64,000 nt of DNA, taken from positions 1 through 64,000 of the forward strand of contig VEMY01000004.1 of the NCBI GenBank assembly GCA_009711825.1, read 5' to 3'. Each line of letters begins with the position of its first letter. Position 1 is the first letter of the stretch. The position numbers were made by a program, and so were the translations under genes. Under the pieces are notes generated by a model, which was not told the origin of the DNA, searched no databases, and saw nothing but the letters and a program-made list of their open reading frames with translations. Origin of the DNA: Bacillota bacterium. GTDB lineage: Bacteria; Bacillota; Proteinivoracia; UBA4975; VEMY01. Positions 1-7,934 of this stretch are shown in pieces.

Positions 1-100
1 CATTATACCACATTGTGCCATGTTATGCCACATAAATAAGTAAAGAAAAACAAAAAAATATACCCTTGAAGCTTTATGCCACAAGGGATTACGGTATCCT
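1..100. repeat. Phased TRTRCCA repeats upstream of the first gene
   Basis: Three copies of TRTRCCA start at positions 4, 14 and 24, exactly one helical turn apart, and a fourth lies at 75-81. The third copy sits inside an imperfect dyad, TTATG-CCA-CATAA (23-35). The rest of 1-140 is AT-rich with no gene. The helical phasing suggests a protein-binding region in front of the gene at 204, but I cannot name a regulator. Confidence 0.3.
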
Positions 101-203
101 TTTCCCAGCGGTGCTGTTAAACTAGCGTGGTGCTCCGACGTTGGCAGCAGAGGAAAATAGTAGTATAATAATGCACAAAGATGCTGGACTGGGGTGGAAC
201 AAG

Positions 204-785
204 ATGAAGAAACTTTGGGACAGAATGGGATTGCTGGATAAATGGCGGGGAATTCCTATGAAGTGGAGAATTACCGGGAGTTTAGCACTGGTTGTGGCTC
301 TTTTGGTTGTATTGAGTGTTACAGCCTTCGGTGGGAGTGAGCCAATGATTGAAGATAAGTTAGATTGTTTGCCCGACGGTGATATTCCTCCCCAACTCTT
401 GCTTTGGTTGGACGCTAACCGAGCTCAGTCAGGATATAACGCTTTTTTGGTTGATGGTGCGATATACCTGACGGTGAGGGCCGGAGAAAAGCCAACAGGT
501 GGCTATCGCGTGGAGCTGGGCGACTTGGATTATACCGACACCGGTGTTAAGGTCAGTGTGGAGTTTGTTGCTCCCAAACCTTGGGATATGGTTACCCAGG
601 TTATCAGTTACCCCCACGCAGTGATTGCCTGTGGTTCGGCAGGGGACATTCCCGAGACGGCGCTGTTTGTGAATCCTCAGGGGGCTGTGCTTGCCACTGT
701 CTCTGTAGAGGAGCTGCCGGTTGGCGAAGTAGAGGATGAAGAGGAAGGCGAGGAAGATGGCGATGATTCTGAGCCTATTGACTAA
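204..785 (+). CDS. Membrane-anchored PrcB C-terminal-domain protein
   Basis: The protein has about 193 residues: a short cationic N-terminus, one hydrophobic segment (SLALVVALLVVLSVTAF) and an exported domain that matches the protease-complex PrcB C-terminal family (Gly-Gly-Tyr turn in KPTGGYRVEL, then alternating beta strands and PHAVI). The tail after about residue 175 is very acidic (runs of E and D). The ATG at 204 has GGGGTGG six bases upstream. A TTG at 141 and ATGs at 171 and 258 are also in frame; 258 also has an acceptable SD (GGCGGGGA). The family is found in extracytoplasmic proteins, but its function here is unknown. A clear terminator follows at 806. It appears to be a single-gene unit. 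Confidence 0.7.
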   Translation: MKKLWDRMGLLDKWRGIPMKWRITGSLALVVALLVVLSVTAFGGSEPMIEDKLDCLPDGDIPPQLLLWLDANRAQSGYNAFLVDGAIYLTVRAGEKPTGGYRVELGDLDYTDTGVKVSVEFVAPKPWDMVTQVISYPHAVIACGSAGDIPETALFVNPQGAVLATVSVEELPVGEVEDEEEGEEDGDDSEPID

Positions 786-805
786 AGCTCTTTGGATTAA
801 CCAAT

Positions 806-836
806 AACCTGCCCGCGGGCAGGTTTATTTTATTTG
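806..836 (+). terminator. Rho-independent terminator
   Basis: A perfect self-complementary stem (AACCTGCCCG/CGGGCAGGTT) is followed by TTATTTTATTT, directly after the PrcB-domain gene. Confidence 0.85.
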
Positions 837-886
837 TACACGGGAAAAACTGACAAGAGAAGCAAAATTTTTGCGGAGGTGAAAGC

Positions 887-1018
887 GTGACTAGATGTAG
901 AGACTGCGTGAACTTTGTGCCGGAAAGTAACCAACAGGGCCGTTGCTTTGGACAGTTGGTGAAATCGGACATGAGCTCTAGGAACTGTCCCCGGGATTCG
1001 TTTATGGCCAGAAAATAG
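887..1018 (+). CDS. Four-cysteine miniprotein (43 aa)
   Basis: This short gene starts with GTG and has a strong SD (GGAGGTG) four bases upstream. The 43-residue product has cysteines at positions 4, 7, 20 and 34 in a CxxC...C...CP arrangement, with Gly-Arg-Cys-Phe-Gly in the middle and Asn-Cys-Pro-Arg near the end. Two Cys pairs in so short a chain suggest a zinc- or Fe-S-binding knuckle; the pattern recalls small high-potential Fe-S subunits of glycyl-radical decarboxylases, but I see no such enzyme nearby, so I do not assign that role. The stop codon lies two bases before a REP-like hairpin that may serve as its terminator. Confidence 0.55.
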   Translation: MTRCRDCVNFVPESNQQGRCFGQLVKSDMSSRNCPRDSFMARK

Positions 1019-1020
1019 CT

Positions 1021-1048
1021 CGGACAAGGGGACAGGTTCCTTGTCCGG
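1021..1048 (-). repeat. REP-like hairpin element, copy 1
   Basis: The stem GGACAAGG/CCTTGTCC (8 bp, perfect) encloses a GGACAGGTT loop. Its reverse complement differs from copy 2 (1217-1245) at a single base over the shared 28 bases. Copies 1 and 2 therefore form an inverted pair around about 170 bp. Confidence 0.75.
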
Positions 1049-1135
1049 TTTTCCCACTTGCTGGGTGCCTAGAACAATGAGCCTGTTCGCTTAGCAATTT
1101 GGTCTGGGGGGGCTGCCCCTCTGCCAGCTTTATAA

Positions 1136-1166
1136 GGACTTGGCCGCTTGGCCAAGTTCTTTTAAT
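1136..1166 (+). terminator. Orphan terminator
   Basis: The stem ACTTGGCC/GGCCAAGT with a GCTT loop is followed by TCTTTTAATT. No gene lies between the previous repeat and this hairpin. It closely resembles the terminator at 3279, which suggests a gene was lost here. Confidence 0.65.
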
Positions 1167-1216
1167 TATATTCCACAATCCCCGTCTGCGAAGATATTTG
1201 TCATTGGCTGGAGTTT

Positions 1217-1245
1217 CCGGACAAGGAACCTGTCCCCCTGTCCGG
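1217..1245 (+). repeat. REP-like hairpin element, copy 2
   Basis: The sequence begins CCGGACAAGGAACCTGTCCC and closes with CCTGTCCGG. It is in the same orientation as copy 3 (3352-3378), and the two bracket the broken ABC transporter. Confidence 0.75.
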
Positions 1246-1352
1246 GCAGGTTTGTTCTTTATTTGTAACAATAATTTGTCTAAGTTTATAGTGTAACTGC
1301 TAACCCATAATGCCCCTTATAGGCTATATGGCTCAGCAAAAACAGTGAAATA

Positions 1353-2073
1353 ATGATTACAGTCAGTAATTTGAGTAAATCATTTGGTAAGGTCAAGGCC
1401 GTACAAGACGTGAGTTTCCAGTGCCAGCCCGGAGAGATATTTGGGCTTTTGGGGGAAAACGGCGCCGGCAAAACGACAACTTTACGGATTATGGCAACGA
1501 TGCTAAAGCCGGATACCGGTACAATTACGATGCATGGTTACGATGTAGTCCGGAACCAACAGAATGTGCGCGGCCTTTTGGGTGTGTTATCTGCAGACAC
1601 CGGTCTGTATGACCGCATGACTCCGGCGGCGATATTTGCCTATTTTGGGCAGCTATATGGAATGAGCCGTAAGCAAATTTCCAGCCGCACTGAGGAAGTA
1701 ACGGAGATCCTCGGTCTGCATGATTATCTGCACCGGCGCACTGCCGGATTCTCTAAGGGTATGCAGCAAAAGGTCAACATTGCCCGGGCAATTTTCCACG
1801 ATCCCCAGGTTCTGTTATTCGATGAACCCACTAGCGGCTTGGATGTTATGAGCTCCAAGGTGTCAAAGAATTTGTCAGCCTCTGCCGGGACCAGGGCAAA
1901 ACGATTGTCTTCTCCAGCCACAACATGCACGAGGTCGAGCAGCTCTGTGATACCATTGGCATTATTCAAAGGGTAGACTGCTCGCCCGGGGTACAGTTGA
2001 AGAACTGAAAGGGAAGCATGGTTTCGATAATTTTGAGGACTTGTTTGTCCATTTGGCAGGTGAAAGCGCATGA
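1353..2073 (+). pseudogene. ABC transporter ATP-binding protein, NatA-like, two frameshifts
   Basis: The translation starts as a normal ABC ATPase: Walker A GENGAGKTT, the Q-loop region, signature FSKGMQQK and Walker B VLLFDEPTSGLD. Near 1857 the frame shifts by -1 and continues as GVKEFVSLCRDQGKTIVFSSHNMHE (quoted in part; it carries the H-loop His). Near 1969 it shifts by -1 again and continues as KGRLLARGTVEELKGKHG to a TGA at 2071-2073. Both shifts fit single-base losses, and all downstream motifs survive in the new frames, so decay is recent or the shifts are sequencing errors. The real stop overlaps the permease start (ATGA), which was once classic translational coupling. NatA-type ATPases energise Na+ or drug export. 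Without repair the product would lack its C-terminal part. Confidence 0.8.
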
Positions 2074-3266
2074 TGAATATACTATTGGTCTGGAAGAAAG
2101 AGGTACTGAACACTATCCAGGATAAACGAACCCTTACGATGATGGTTATCGTTCCCCTGATTTTAATGCCTGTGATGATTGGCCTGCCCTTCATGATGCA
2201 CAACCAGTTTGAGCAGGTGGAAGAATCGGAAGCCCGGGTGCATGTTATTGGCTTGGAGCAGGCGCCAGAGCTGGCCGCATTATTGGAGCAGGATGGACGC
2301 ATCGCTTTGGTGGGAGTTGACGATCCCGAGCAAAGTCTCGTTGATGGGCAGATTGAAGCGCTGTTAACCTTGCCCCCAGACTTCTCGGAGCAGGTGGCTG
2401 CCGGTCGGACAGTTTCGGTGGATATCGCTTTCGAGCAGTCGCATGCGTTCCAGCAGCACCCTCTCCCACCTCTCGGCCCTGCTCAGCAGGTGGTCCGGAG
2501 AAGTTGTTGAAGAGCGGATGACGGAACGTGGTGTCGAGCAGGAGTTGCTTAACCCGCTGGCAATTACACGCCGCAACATGGCGTCGGAAGAACGGATGGG
2601 CGGCATGTTTATGGCAATGATTGTGCCGATGATGCTGGTGATGTGGGCGATTCTAGGTGGTATGTACACCGCAATTGATGTTGCCGCCGGTGAAAAGGAG
2701 CGTCTGACCTTAGAGGCCTTGTTGATCAGTCCGATAAGTAGGTTCCAATTGGTGTTTGGTAAATTCCTTGCCGTGGTTGTCACTTCTGTGGGGGCAGCGT
2801 TGATTTCACTCACTTCGATGTTTGTCAGTGTCCAGGTTATTGCCCCGGCATTAGCTGGTGAAAACAGTGAAGTCTTGACTGAGGTGGCGATGAATATCGG
2901 CGCGGCGCAGTTTTTCCTGCTCTTGGTTGTGGCCGTGCTCACTGCCGGTTGGGCCAGCCCTATCGAGATTGCCCTCAGCGTTTATGCCCGCAGCTTTAAG
3001 GAGGCCCAGACATACTTGTCGCCGCTCTCAATCATTGTTGTCATTCCGGCGGTAATGACCCAGATGGTTGAAGTGGAGGCAGCTTCGGTATGGTATTATG
3101 TCTTGCAATCTTCAATGCCATCTTTGCCACTAAGGAACTGTTACTGGGTATTGTCAATTGGCAAAACCTGGCCCTGGTGGCCGGCAGCTCTCTGTTCTAT
3201 ATTGTCATCTCTCTGGCCGTGACAGTTTACCTGTTTGGTAAGGAGCAGGTGCTGTTCCGCAGTTAA
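2070..3266 (+). pseudogene. ABC-2 permease, NatB-like, two frameshifts
   Basis: The N-terminal part (MMNILLVWKKEVLNTIQDKR, then TM1) runs to about 2440. The frame then changes to one continuing SSSTLSHLSALLSRW and the ABC-2 core (MIVPMMLVMWAILGGMYTAI, GEKERLTLEALLISP). Near 3105 it changes again, to a frame ending LFGKEQVLFRS at 3264-3266. The typical NatB/ABC-2 layout of one N-terminal TM, a large extracytoplasmic loop and a five-TM core is recognisable across the three pieces. It partners with the broken ATPase upstream. A terminator follows at 3279. Four frameshifts in 1.9 kb, against none in most neighbours, point to true inactivation, but read-level verification would settle it. Confidence 0.8.
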
Positions 3267-3278
3267 TCTAGAAACTAA

Positions 3279-3309
3279 AGAACCTGGCCGTGTGGCCAGG
3301 TTCTTTTAA
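3279..3309 (+). terminator. Terminator of the ABC operon
   Basis: The stem AACCTGGCC/GGCCAGGTT with a GTGT loop is followed by CTTTTAAA. Confidence 0.85.
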
Positions 3310-3351
3310 ACAGGGTGAAACGTTATTCCCTTTAGTTGAATCCATGGAAAT

Positions 3352-3378
3352 CCGGACAAGGGACCTGTCCCCCTGTCC
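3352..3378 (+). repeat. REP-like hairpin element, copy 3
   Basis: The sequence CCGGACAAGGGACCTGTCCC followed by CCTGTCC differs from copy 2 at one internal base. It lies immediately beyond the stop codon of ychF (minus strand). Confidence 0.75.
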
Positions 3379-4437
3379 TTATACGTTGAATCTGATGTGG
3401 ACGATGTCGCCGTCCTCGACGATGTAATCCTTGCCCACCAGCTGCGAAAGCCCCTTTTCCTTGACGGCGGCTTCGCTCCCCAGCTTCAGGAGGTCTGTTG
3501 TCTTCATCACGTCAGCGCGGATAAACCCTCGGGCCAGGTCGGAGTGGATTGTGCCAGCGGCGTCGACAGCGGTGCGTCCCTGACGCAGTTCCCAGGCCCG
3601 CACTTCGTCTTTGCCCACCGTAAAGAAGGTGATTAGGCCCAGGAGTTTATAGGCCTGTCGGGCGACCAGAGCAGTGCCGGGTTCGTTAATGCCCAGGTCT
3701 TCCATGAAGGTAGCTTGCTCTTCGGCGCTCAGTTGGGCGATTTCCACTTCGATCTGGGCCGAGAGGGTGAGAATTTGCCAACCCTGTTCCTCAACAAGCT
3801 GGGTGAGTTCTACAATTCCGGGTAAATCTTTGCCCAGGTCTGCATCATCGAGATTGACCACCACCAGTTGGGGCTTGTCGGTGAAGAAGATTAAACCCTG
3901 GAGGGTTTCCCGTTCTGCTTCACTTAATGCAAGCGCAGTCATCGGCTTTTCTTCCATCAGGTGTTCCAGGCATTTCTCCAGGACGGGCAACTGTTCTTTT
4001 TGCGGGCCCTTGATTTTACCGCTGGTTTTGATTTTTTCCAGGCGTTTTTCCACCAGGGCCATATCTGCCAGTAGTAGTTCATTATTAACAATATTGAAAT
4101 CCCGCACCAAATCGATTGAGCCCAGGGGGTGGGGAAAGTCACCGGAAAAGCCACGGACCACATGGACCAGGGCCTGGGACATGCGAATTGCATCGAGGAA
4201 AGCAGCCGATTTTCCGGCCCCTTCACTTAGTCCGGCCACATCGGTGAGTTGAATCTGGCCATAGGTGGTCTTCTTGGGTTGGTAGAGGGCGCTCAGTTTG
4301 TCCACCCTGGGGTCCGGGACGGTGGCCATAGCTGTCACCGGCGCCCGGTTATTTTCGCTTGGTTCGGTGTTGGTAAGCAGATTGAAGAGTGTGGTCTTGC
4401 CTGACATGGGCAGGCCAACAATGCCACTGGTTAACAT
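3379..4437 (-). CDS. ychF: Ribosome-binding ATPase YchF
   Basis: The product is a 352-residue member of the Obg/YchF P-loop family. It has Walker A GLPMSGKT at residues 8-15, a switch region RVDKLSALYQPKKTTYGQIQ, LTDVAGLSEGAGK (G3), VVNLDD in the base-recognition position and a C-terminal TGS domain (LITFFTVGKDEVRAWELRQG...). The degenerate G4 motif is expected because YchF prefers ATP. I chose the ATG at 4437 because AAAGGAGATG lies at proper spacing; a longer upstream frame exists but adds a hydrophobic stretch foreign to the family. The protein acts on the ribosome and in stress responses. It is divergent from the hemerythrin gene and ends one base before a REP-like element. Confidence 0.93.
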   Translation of the reverse strand: MLTSGIVGLPMSGKTTLFNLLTNTEPSENNRAPVTAMATVPDPRVDKLSALYQPKKTTYGQIQLTDVAGLSEGAGKSAAFLDAIRMSQALVHVVRGFSGDFPHPLGSIDLVRDFNIVNNELLLADMALVEKRLEKIKTSGKIKGPQKEQLPVLEKCLEHLMEEKPMTALALSEAERETLQGLIFFTDKPQLVVVNLDDADLGKDLPGIVELTQLVEEQGWQILTLSAQIEVEIAQLSAEEQATFMEDLGINEPGTALVARQAYKLLGLITFFTVGKDEVRAWELRQGRTAVDAAGTIHSDLARGFIRADVMKTTDLLKLGSEAAVKEKGLSQLVGKDYIVEDGDIVHIRFNV

Positions 4438-4555
4438 CGGTTCATCTCCTTTAGAAACGCAATATATTCCAAACTCAAATATATCACAGCTAGCTATTAC
4501 AGACAATCGGAATAGGAAGCTGAGCCAGGGGGAGAATTTAAGTGAGGTGATGAAA

Positions 4556-4969
4556 ATGAACAAACAAATGATTGCAACTCTAACCGCTGAACACTTGGCA
4601 ACTTTGGAGATGTTGGACAAACTGGAAGGCAGTCTGGAACGGATCCGTGCCGGCCAAAGCTTGGATGGGGTGCGGGAGCAATTGCTGGAGTTTTCTCAGT
4701 TCATGGAGCAGACCCGCAACCAGCATTTCTCCCAGGAAGAAGAAAGTCTATATCCTAAGTTGGTAAAAGACGACCCCCAGCGTCAGGCAGATGTGGACAA
4801 CATGGTGAATGAGCATCGGACAATTGAGCAGGCTCATAACAGTCTGAAAGAGGAGCTGTTGGGCGACAACCCTTCGCCGGAAATCATTGTTGATAATTGC
4901 TCGGTCTTGGCGGAAAAACTTGAGCAACATATTCAGCGTGAGCATGATGCCCTTTCTAAATTTAAATAA
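4556..4969 (+). CDS. Hemerythrin HHE domain protein
   Basis: The product is a 137-residue four-helix protein with the His/Glu spacing of cytoplasmic hemerythrin-like domains: an EH near the N-terminus, QHFSQEEESLYP, NEHRTIEQAH and HIQREHDALS. Such di-iron bundles sense or bind O2, NO or iron. I chose ATG 4556 because GAGGTGAT precedes it at workable spacing; ATG 4550 is in frame but sits directly on the SD. The gene is divergent from ychF with about 120 bp between them. It has the same domain type as the protein at 38313, without the extra N-terminal CxxC domain. Confidence 0.8.
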   Translation: MNKQMIATLTAEHLATLEMLDKLEGSLERIRAGQSLDGVREQLLEFSQFMEQTRNQHFSQEEESLYPKLVKDDPQRQADVDNMVNEHRTIEQAHNSLKEELLGDNPSPEIIVDNCSVLAEKLEQHIQREHDALSKFK

Positions 4970-5044
4970 GTTGGGCGATTGCCTTTAATTCATGGCGCTG
5001 AAAGAGTATAATCAGGGGGAAAAAGTGTTGTAAGGGGTGACCGC

Positions 5045-5758
5045 ATGAGCGAAGGCAGTGGCAGGACGCTGGCAGTTGGACAGACTTTCGAAACAGACAT
5101 AGAGAGTCAGGGAAAAAAATACAAACGAATCTTAGTCAAAACACATTTTATCAATGAAGGTGAAAATTTAGGTCAAGTTATTCGCCAATATGTTGAACCT
5201 GTCTATCAACATGGGGACACTGTGGTGATTAGCGAAAAATGCGCCGCCACCGCCCGGGGCCTGGCTGTGGATCAATCCACAATCAAACCAGGGTGGTGGG
5301 CCCAGAGGCTCTATAAATTTGTCAAGCCAACTCAACATGGCCGGGGTATCGGCACCCCGGAGAAGATGCAGGTGGCGATTGAGCTTGCCGGTCTCTGGCG
5401 AATTTTATTGGCTGCATTCGTGGCCGCCCTCACCCGCCCCCTTGGCCTCAAAGGCTGGTTTTATCGGATTGCCGGTGATGCGGTCCGTTCCATCGACGGA
5501 CAGAGCGGCGGTCCTGATGGTCCCTTTTGGACCAAGGTTATCCTGCCTCTGCCCGATGCCAATCAGGTAGCCCGGGAGCTAGCCGCTGCCTGTGATTATC
5601 CGGTTGTGGTGGCAGACATTAATGATATTGGCGGCAGCATTAAAGGTTGGTCTGATTCCGGGCTGAAAAAGCAGGATTTTGCCGACATTCTCCGGGACAA
5701 CCCAATGGGCCAGGAAAATGCCCAGACGCCGTTGGCAGTGATTCGTTCGCTGGGCTAA
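5045..5758 (+). CDS. CofE-like F420-0:gamma-glutamyl ligase family protein
   Basis: The 237-residue product belongs to the F420_ligase family: ILVKTHFINEGENL, a central GDTVVISEKCAAT strand-loop, GAGR-like TPEKMQVAIELAG and DINDIGGS near the C-terminus. In F420 producers CofE adds glutamate to coenzyme F420-0. Stand-alone homologues are common in Firmicutes, where F420 is often absent, so the substrate here is unknown. The SD AAGGGGTGA supports the start. The stop TAA shares its last A with the ATG of the next gene (TAATG), so the ligase and the TudS-NadE protein are translationally coupled and probably act together. Confidence 0.75.
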   Translation: MSEGSGRTLAVGQTFETDIESQGKKYKRILVKTHFINEGENLGQVIRQYVEPVYQHGDTVVISEKCAATARGLAVDQSTIKPGWWAQRLYKFVKPTQHGRGIGTPEKMQVAIELAGLWRILLAAFVAALTRPLGLKGWFYRIAGDAVRSIDGQSGGPDGPFWTKVILPLPDANQVARELAAACDYPVVVADINDIGGSIKGWSDSGLKKQDFADILRDNPMGQENAQTPLAVIRSLG

Positions 5759-6951
5759 TGAAACGGGTTTTGGTCAGCGCCTGTCTGTTGGGCGAGAAAT
5801 GCAAATATAATGGTGGCGATAACTATAGCACCGCTGTTGTCCGGTTTTTAGAGGATAAGGAAGTGCTTGCTATTTGTCCCGAGGAGGCCGGTGGCCTCCC
5901 CACGCCCCGACCGGCGTCAGAAATCTATTGCGGCAGCGGTGAAGATGTTCTTGCTGGACAGAGCCGGGTGTTGACCCGGGAGGGAGCTGATGTAACAACG
6001 GCGTTTATCACCGGCGCTAAACACGCGGTGTGCAAAGCCCGGGAACTGAACGCAGAGGCGGCGCTTTTAAAGGAACGCAGCCCCAGTTGCGGGGTGCGGC
6101 AGATTTATGATGGCAGCTTTTCGGGCACCGCCGGCCGCGGACAGGGAGTGACCGCCGCAGCTCTAGCCCGGGAAGGTCTGGAGTTATTTAGCGAAGAGTA
6201 TTTGCCTTGGGAGGGATTGGCGGTGGATTATGGTCTGGTAACGGAAAAGATCGTAAGCTGGCTCCGGGAAAAGGTCGCTGAAGCAAAGTGCCGTGGCGCT
6301 GTGGTCGGCCTCAGCGGCGGAATCGATTCCGCTGTTACAGCAGCGTTGATTAAGCGTGCTTTTGGTTCCGAATGTTTGGCAGCAATCATGCCGATTGAAA
6401 GCAGTTCAGTTGATTTGGAAGATGCCTGGGCGGTGGCCAGGAAGCTGGAGATTGAAACAACAGTTATTGACCTGGAAGCAGCCTATCGTTCACTGGTCAC
6501 AGCTGCTGAGCCCGGAGGCCTAGAACTGGGTCCGGATAACCTCGCCCTTGCCAATGTCAAGCCCCGTTTGCGGATGACAACCCTTTATTACCTGGCGGCC
6601 CGGAATAATTATCTGGTGGCGGGGACTGGTAACAAGTCTGAACTTTTCACCGGCTTTTTTACAAAGTATGGCGACGGAGGCGTTGACCTCGAACCGATTG
6701 GCGATCTGGTTAAAATCCAGGTCCAGGAATTGGCTCGCCACCTCGGTATCCCGGAACAGGTAATAAGTAAAACGCCCAGTGCCGGCCTGTGGCCCGGCCA
6801 GACCGATGAGGGCGAATTGGGCTTCACGTACGCCCAGTTGGATGAATACATTCTCACTGGCGCTACCGACCCGGAAGCTGAGCCGAAAATCAGGGACCTC
6901 AATAGCAAAGTGCAACATAAACTGACCCAGCCGCCTATATGCTATCTGTAA
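5758..6951 (+). CDS. nadE: TudS (DUF523)-NadE fusion protein
   Basis: This 397-residue protein combines two families. Residues 1-150 are DUF523/TudS, a [4Fe-4S] thiouracil desulfidase family; the presumed cluster cysteines are C9, C15 and C111 (in SPSCG), with CPEEAGGLPTPRP also present. Residues 155-397 are an ammonia-dependent NAD synthetase: PP-loop SGGIDS at 186-191, NVKPRLRM, GTGNKSEL and SAGLWPGQTDE. NadE amidates deamido-NAD using ATP. Each half has near-normal length, so both may be active. The pairing is unusual; one idea is that the TudS part handles a sulfur-modified base or nucleotide, but that is speculation. The gene is coupled to the CofE-like gene by a TAATG junction. A terminator follows at 7056. 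Confidence 0.88.
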   Translation: MKRVLVSACLLGEKCKYNGGDNYSTAVVRFLEDKEVLAICPEEAGGLPTPRPASEIYCGSGEDVLAGQSRVLTREGADVTTAFITGAKHAVCKARELNAEAALLKERSPSCGVRQIYDGSFSGTAGRGQGVTAAALAREGLELFSEEYLPWEGLAVDYGLVTEKIVSWLREKVAEAKCRGAVVGLSGGIDSAVTAALIKRAFGSECLAAIMPIESSSVDLEDAWAVARKLEIETTVIDLEAAYRSLVTAAEPGGLELGPDNLALANVKPRLRMTTLYYLAARNNYLVAGTGNKSELFTGFFTKYGDGGVDLEPIGDLVKIQVQELARHLGIPEQVISKTPSAGLWPGQTDEGELGFTYAQLDEYILTGATDPEAEPKIRDLNSKVQHKLTQPPICYL

Positions 6952-7055
6952 TTTAATTGTATTGTAACTGTAAGTGCTTTTTAACACATAATTTGCTCTG
7001 AGAGGGTATACTAAGGGTGACCAGACTTCTTAAATTAACCCCCTCTCATTTTATA

Positions 7056-7085
7056 AACGCAGCCGGAGAGCTGCGTATTTTTTTT
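7056..7085 (+). terminator. Terminator
   Basis: The stem ACGCAGC/GCTGCGT is followed by ATTTTTTTT, in the yebC upstream region. Confidence 0.85.
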
Positions 7086-7115
7086 GCCTGTTTCCGTGGG
7101 TTTATGATAATATAA
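7084..7115 (+). promoter_or_regulatory. Candidate sigma-A promoter of yebC
   Basis: TTGCCT is followed 16-18 bases later by GATAATAT, about 35 bp before the yebC start. Confidence 0.45.
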
Positions 7116-7146
7116 GACCGGATTTAGAATACGAGGGGGAGTCAGT

Positions 7147-7887
7147 ATGGCAGGTCACTCCAAATGGGCCAATATCAAACATAAAAAGGCGCGGCAGGAT
7201 GCAGCTCGAGGCAAGATTTTTACGAAAATTGCCCGGGAGCTGATGGTTGCTGCGCGTCAGGGCGGCCCCGATCCGGAAGCGAACTTTCGCTTGCGTCTGG
7301 CCCTGCAAAAGGCCCGGGACGCCAATATGCCAAATGACAATATTAAGCGGGCAATTAGCCGCGGTTCCGGCGATAGCGAAGGTGAGAATTACGAACAAAT
7401 AACGTACGAGGGTTACGGACCCGGCGGCATTGCAATCCTTATGGACATTCTCACCGACAACCGCAACCGGACAGTGGGCGAAATCCGGCATATCCTTTCC
7501 CGAAATGGCGGCAATCTGGGGGAATCGGGCTGCGTTGCCTGGATGTTTAACCGCAAAGGACTGATACTGGTCAGCAGGGAAAATTCTTCACTGGCGGAAG
7601 ATGAATTGATGCTTGCGGCACTTGAAGCTGGCGCCGAAGATGTGCGTGCGGCCGGCGAGGGGTGGGAAGTTGTCAGTAGCCCCGAAGAGTTTGAGACAGT
7701 AAAAGCAGAGCTTGAAGGTGCAGGGATTGCTCCGGCAATGGCGGAAATCACCATGCTTCCAGATACCCTCACCAAAGTCGAGGGGGAGTTGAATTCTCAA
7801 CTTATGCAGCTAATCGAAACATTGGAAGAGCATGATGATGTCCAAAATATCTATACCAATTGGGATATGCCCGAAGATATGGAATAA
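7147..7887 (+). CDS. yebC: YebC/PmpR family protein
   Basis: The 246-residue protein starts with the diagnostic MAGHSKWANIKHKKARQD block, followed by PDPEANFRLR, YEGYGPGG and NRNRTVGEIRHI, and has the normal three-domain length. Members were long described as transcriptional regulators; recent work links the family to translation of proline-rich stretches. The SD is GAGGGGGA and a promoter-like sequence lies just upstream. In many bacteria it neighbours ruvC; here it is followed by a membrane-anchored protein gene 47 bp downstream. Confidence 0.95.
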   Translation: MAGHSKWANIKHKKARQDAARGKIFTKIARELMVAARQGGPDPEANFRLRLALQKARDANMPNDNIKRAISRGSGDSEGENYEQITYEGYGPGGIAILMDILTDNRNRTVGEIRHILSRNGGNLGESGCVAWMFNRKGLILVSRENSSLAEDELMLAALEAGAEDVRAAGEGWEVVSSPEEFETVKAELEGAGIAPAMAEITMLPDTLTKVEGELNSQLMQLIETLEEHDDVQNIYTNWDMPEDME

Positions 7888-7934
7888 ATGCATAAGTTTG
7901 TCGCCCCTGGGTTATCATACTCAGGGGTGATTCA

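Larger units (their letters stand above)
1019..1352. other. Gene-free stretch with three hairpins
   Basis: This stretch contains REP copies 1 and 2, an orphan terminator (1136-1166), and the AT-rich leader of the broken ABC operon. Short open frames run through the repeats, but none has an SD or a recognisable product, so I call no gene here. Confidence 0.6.

Noticed and set aside
1099-1296. Short frames running through the REP-like elements
   Set aside because: They have no SD; both strands are open only because the repeat lacks stops in those frames.
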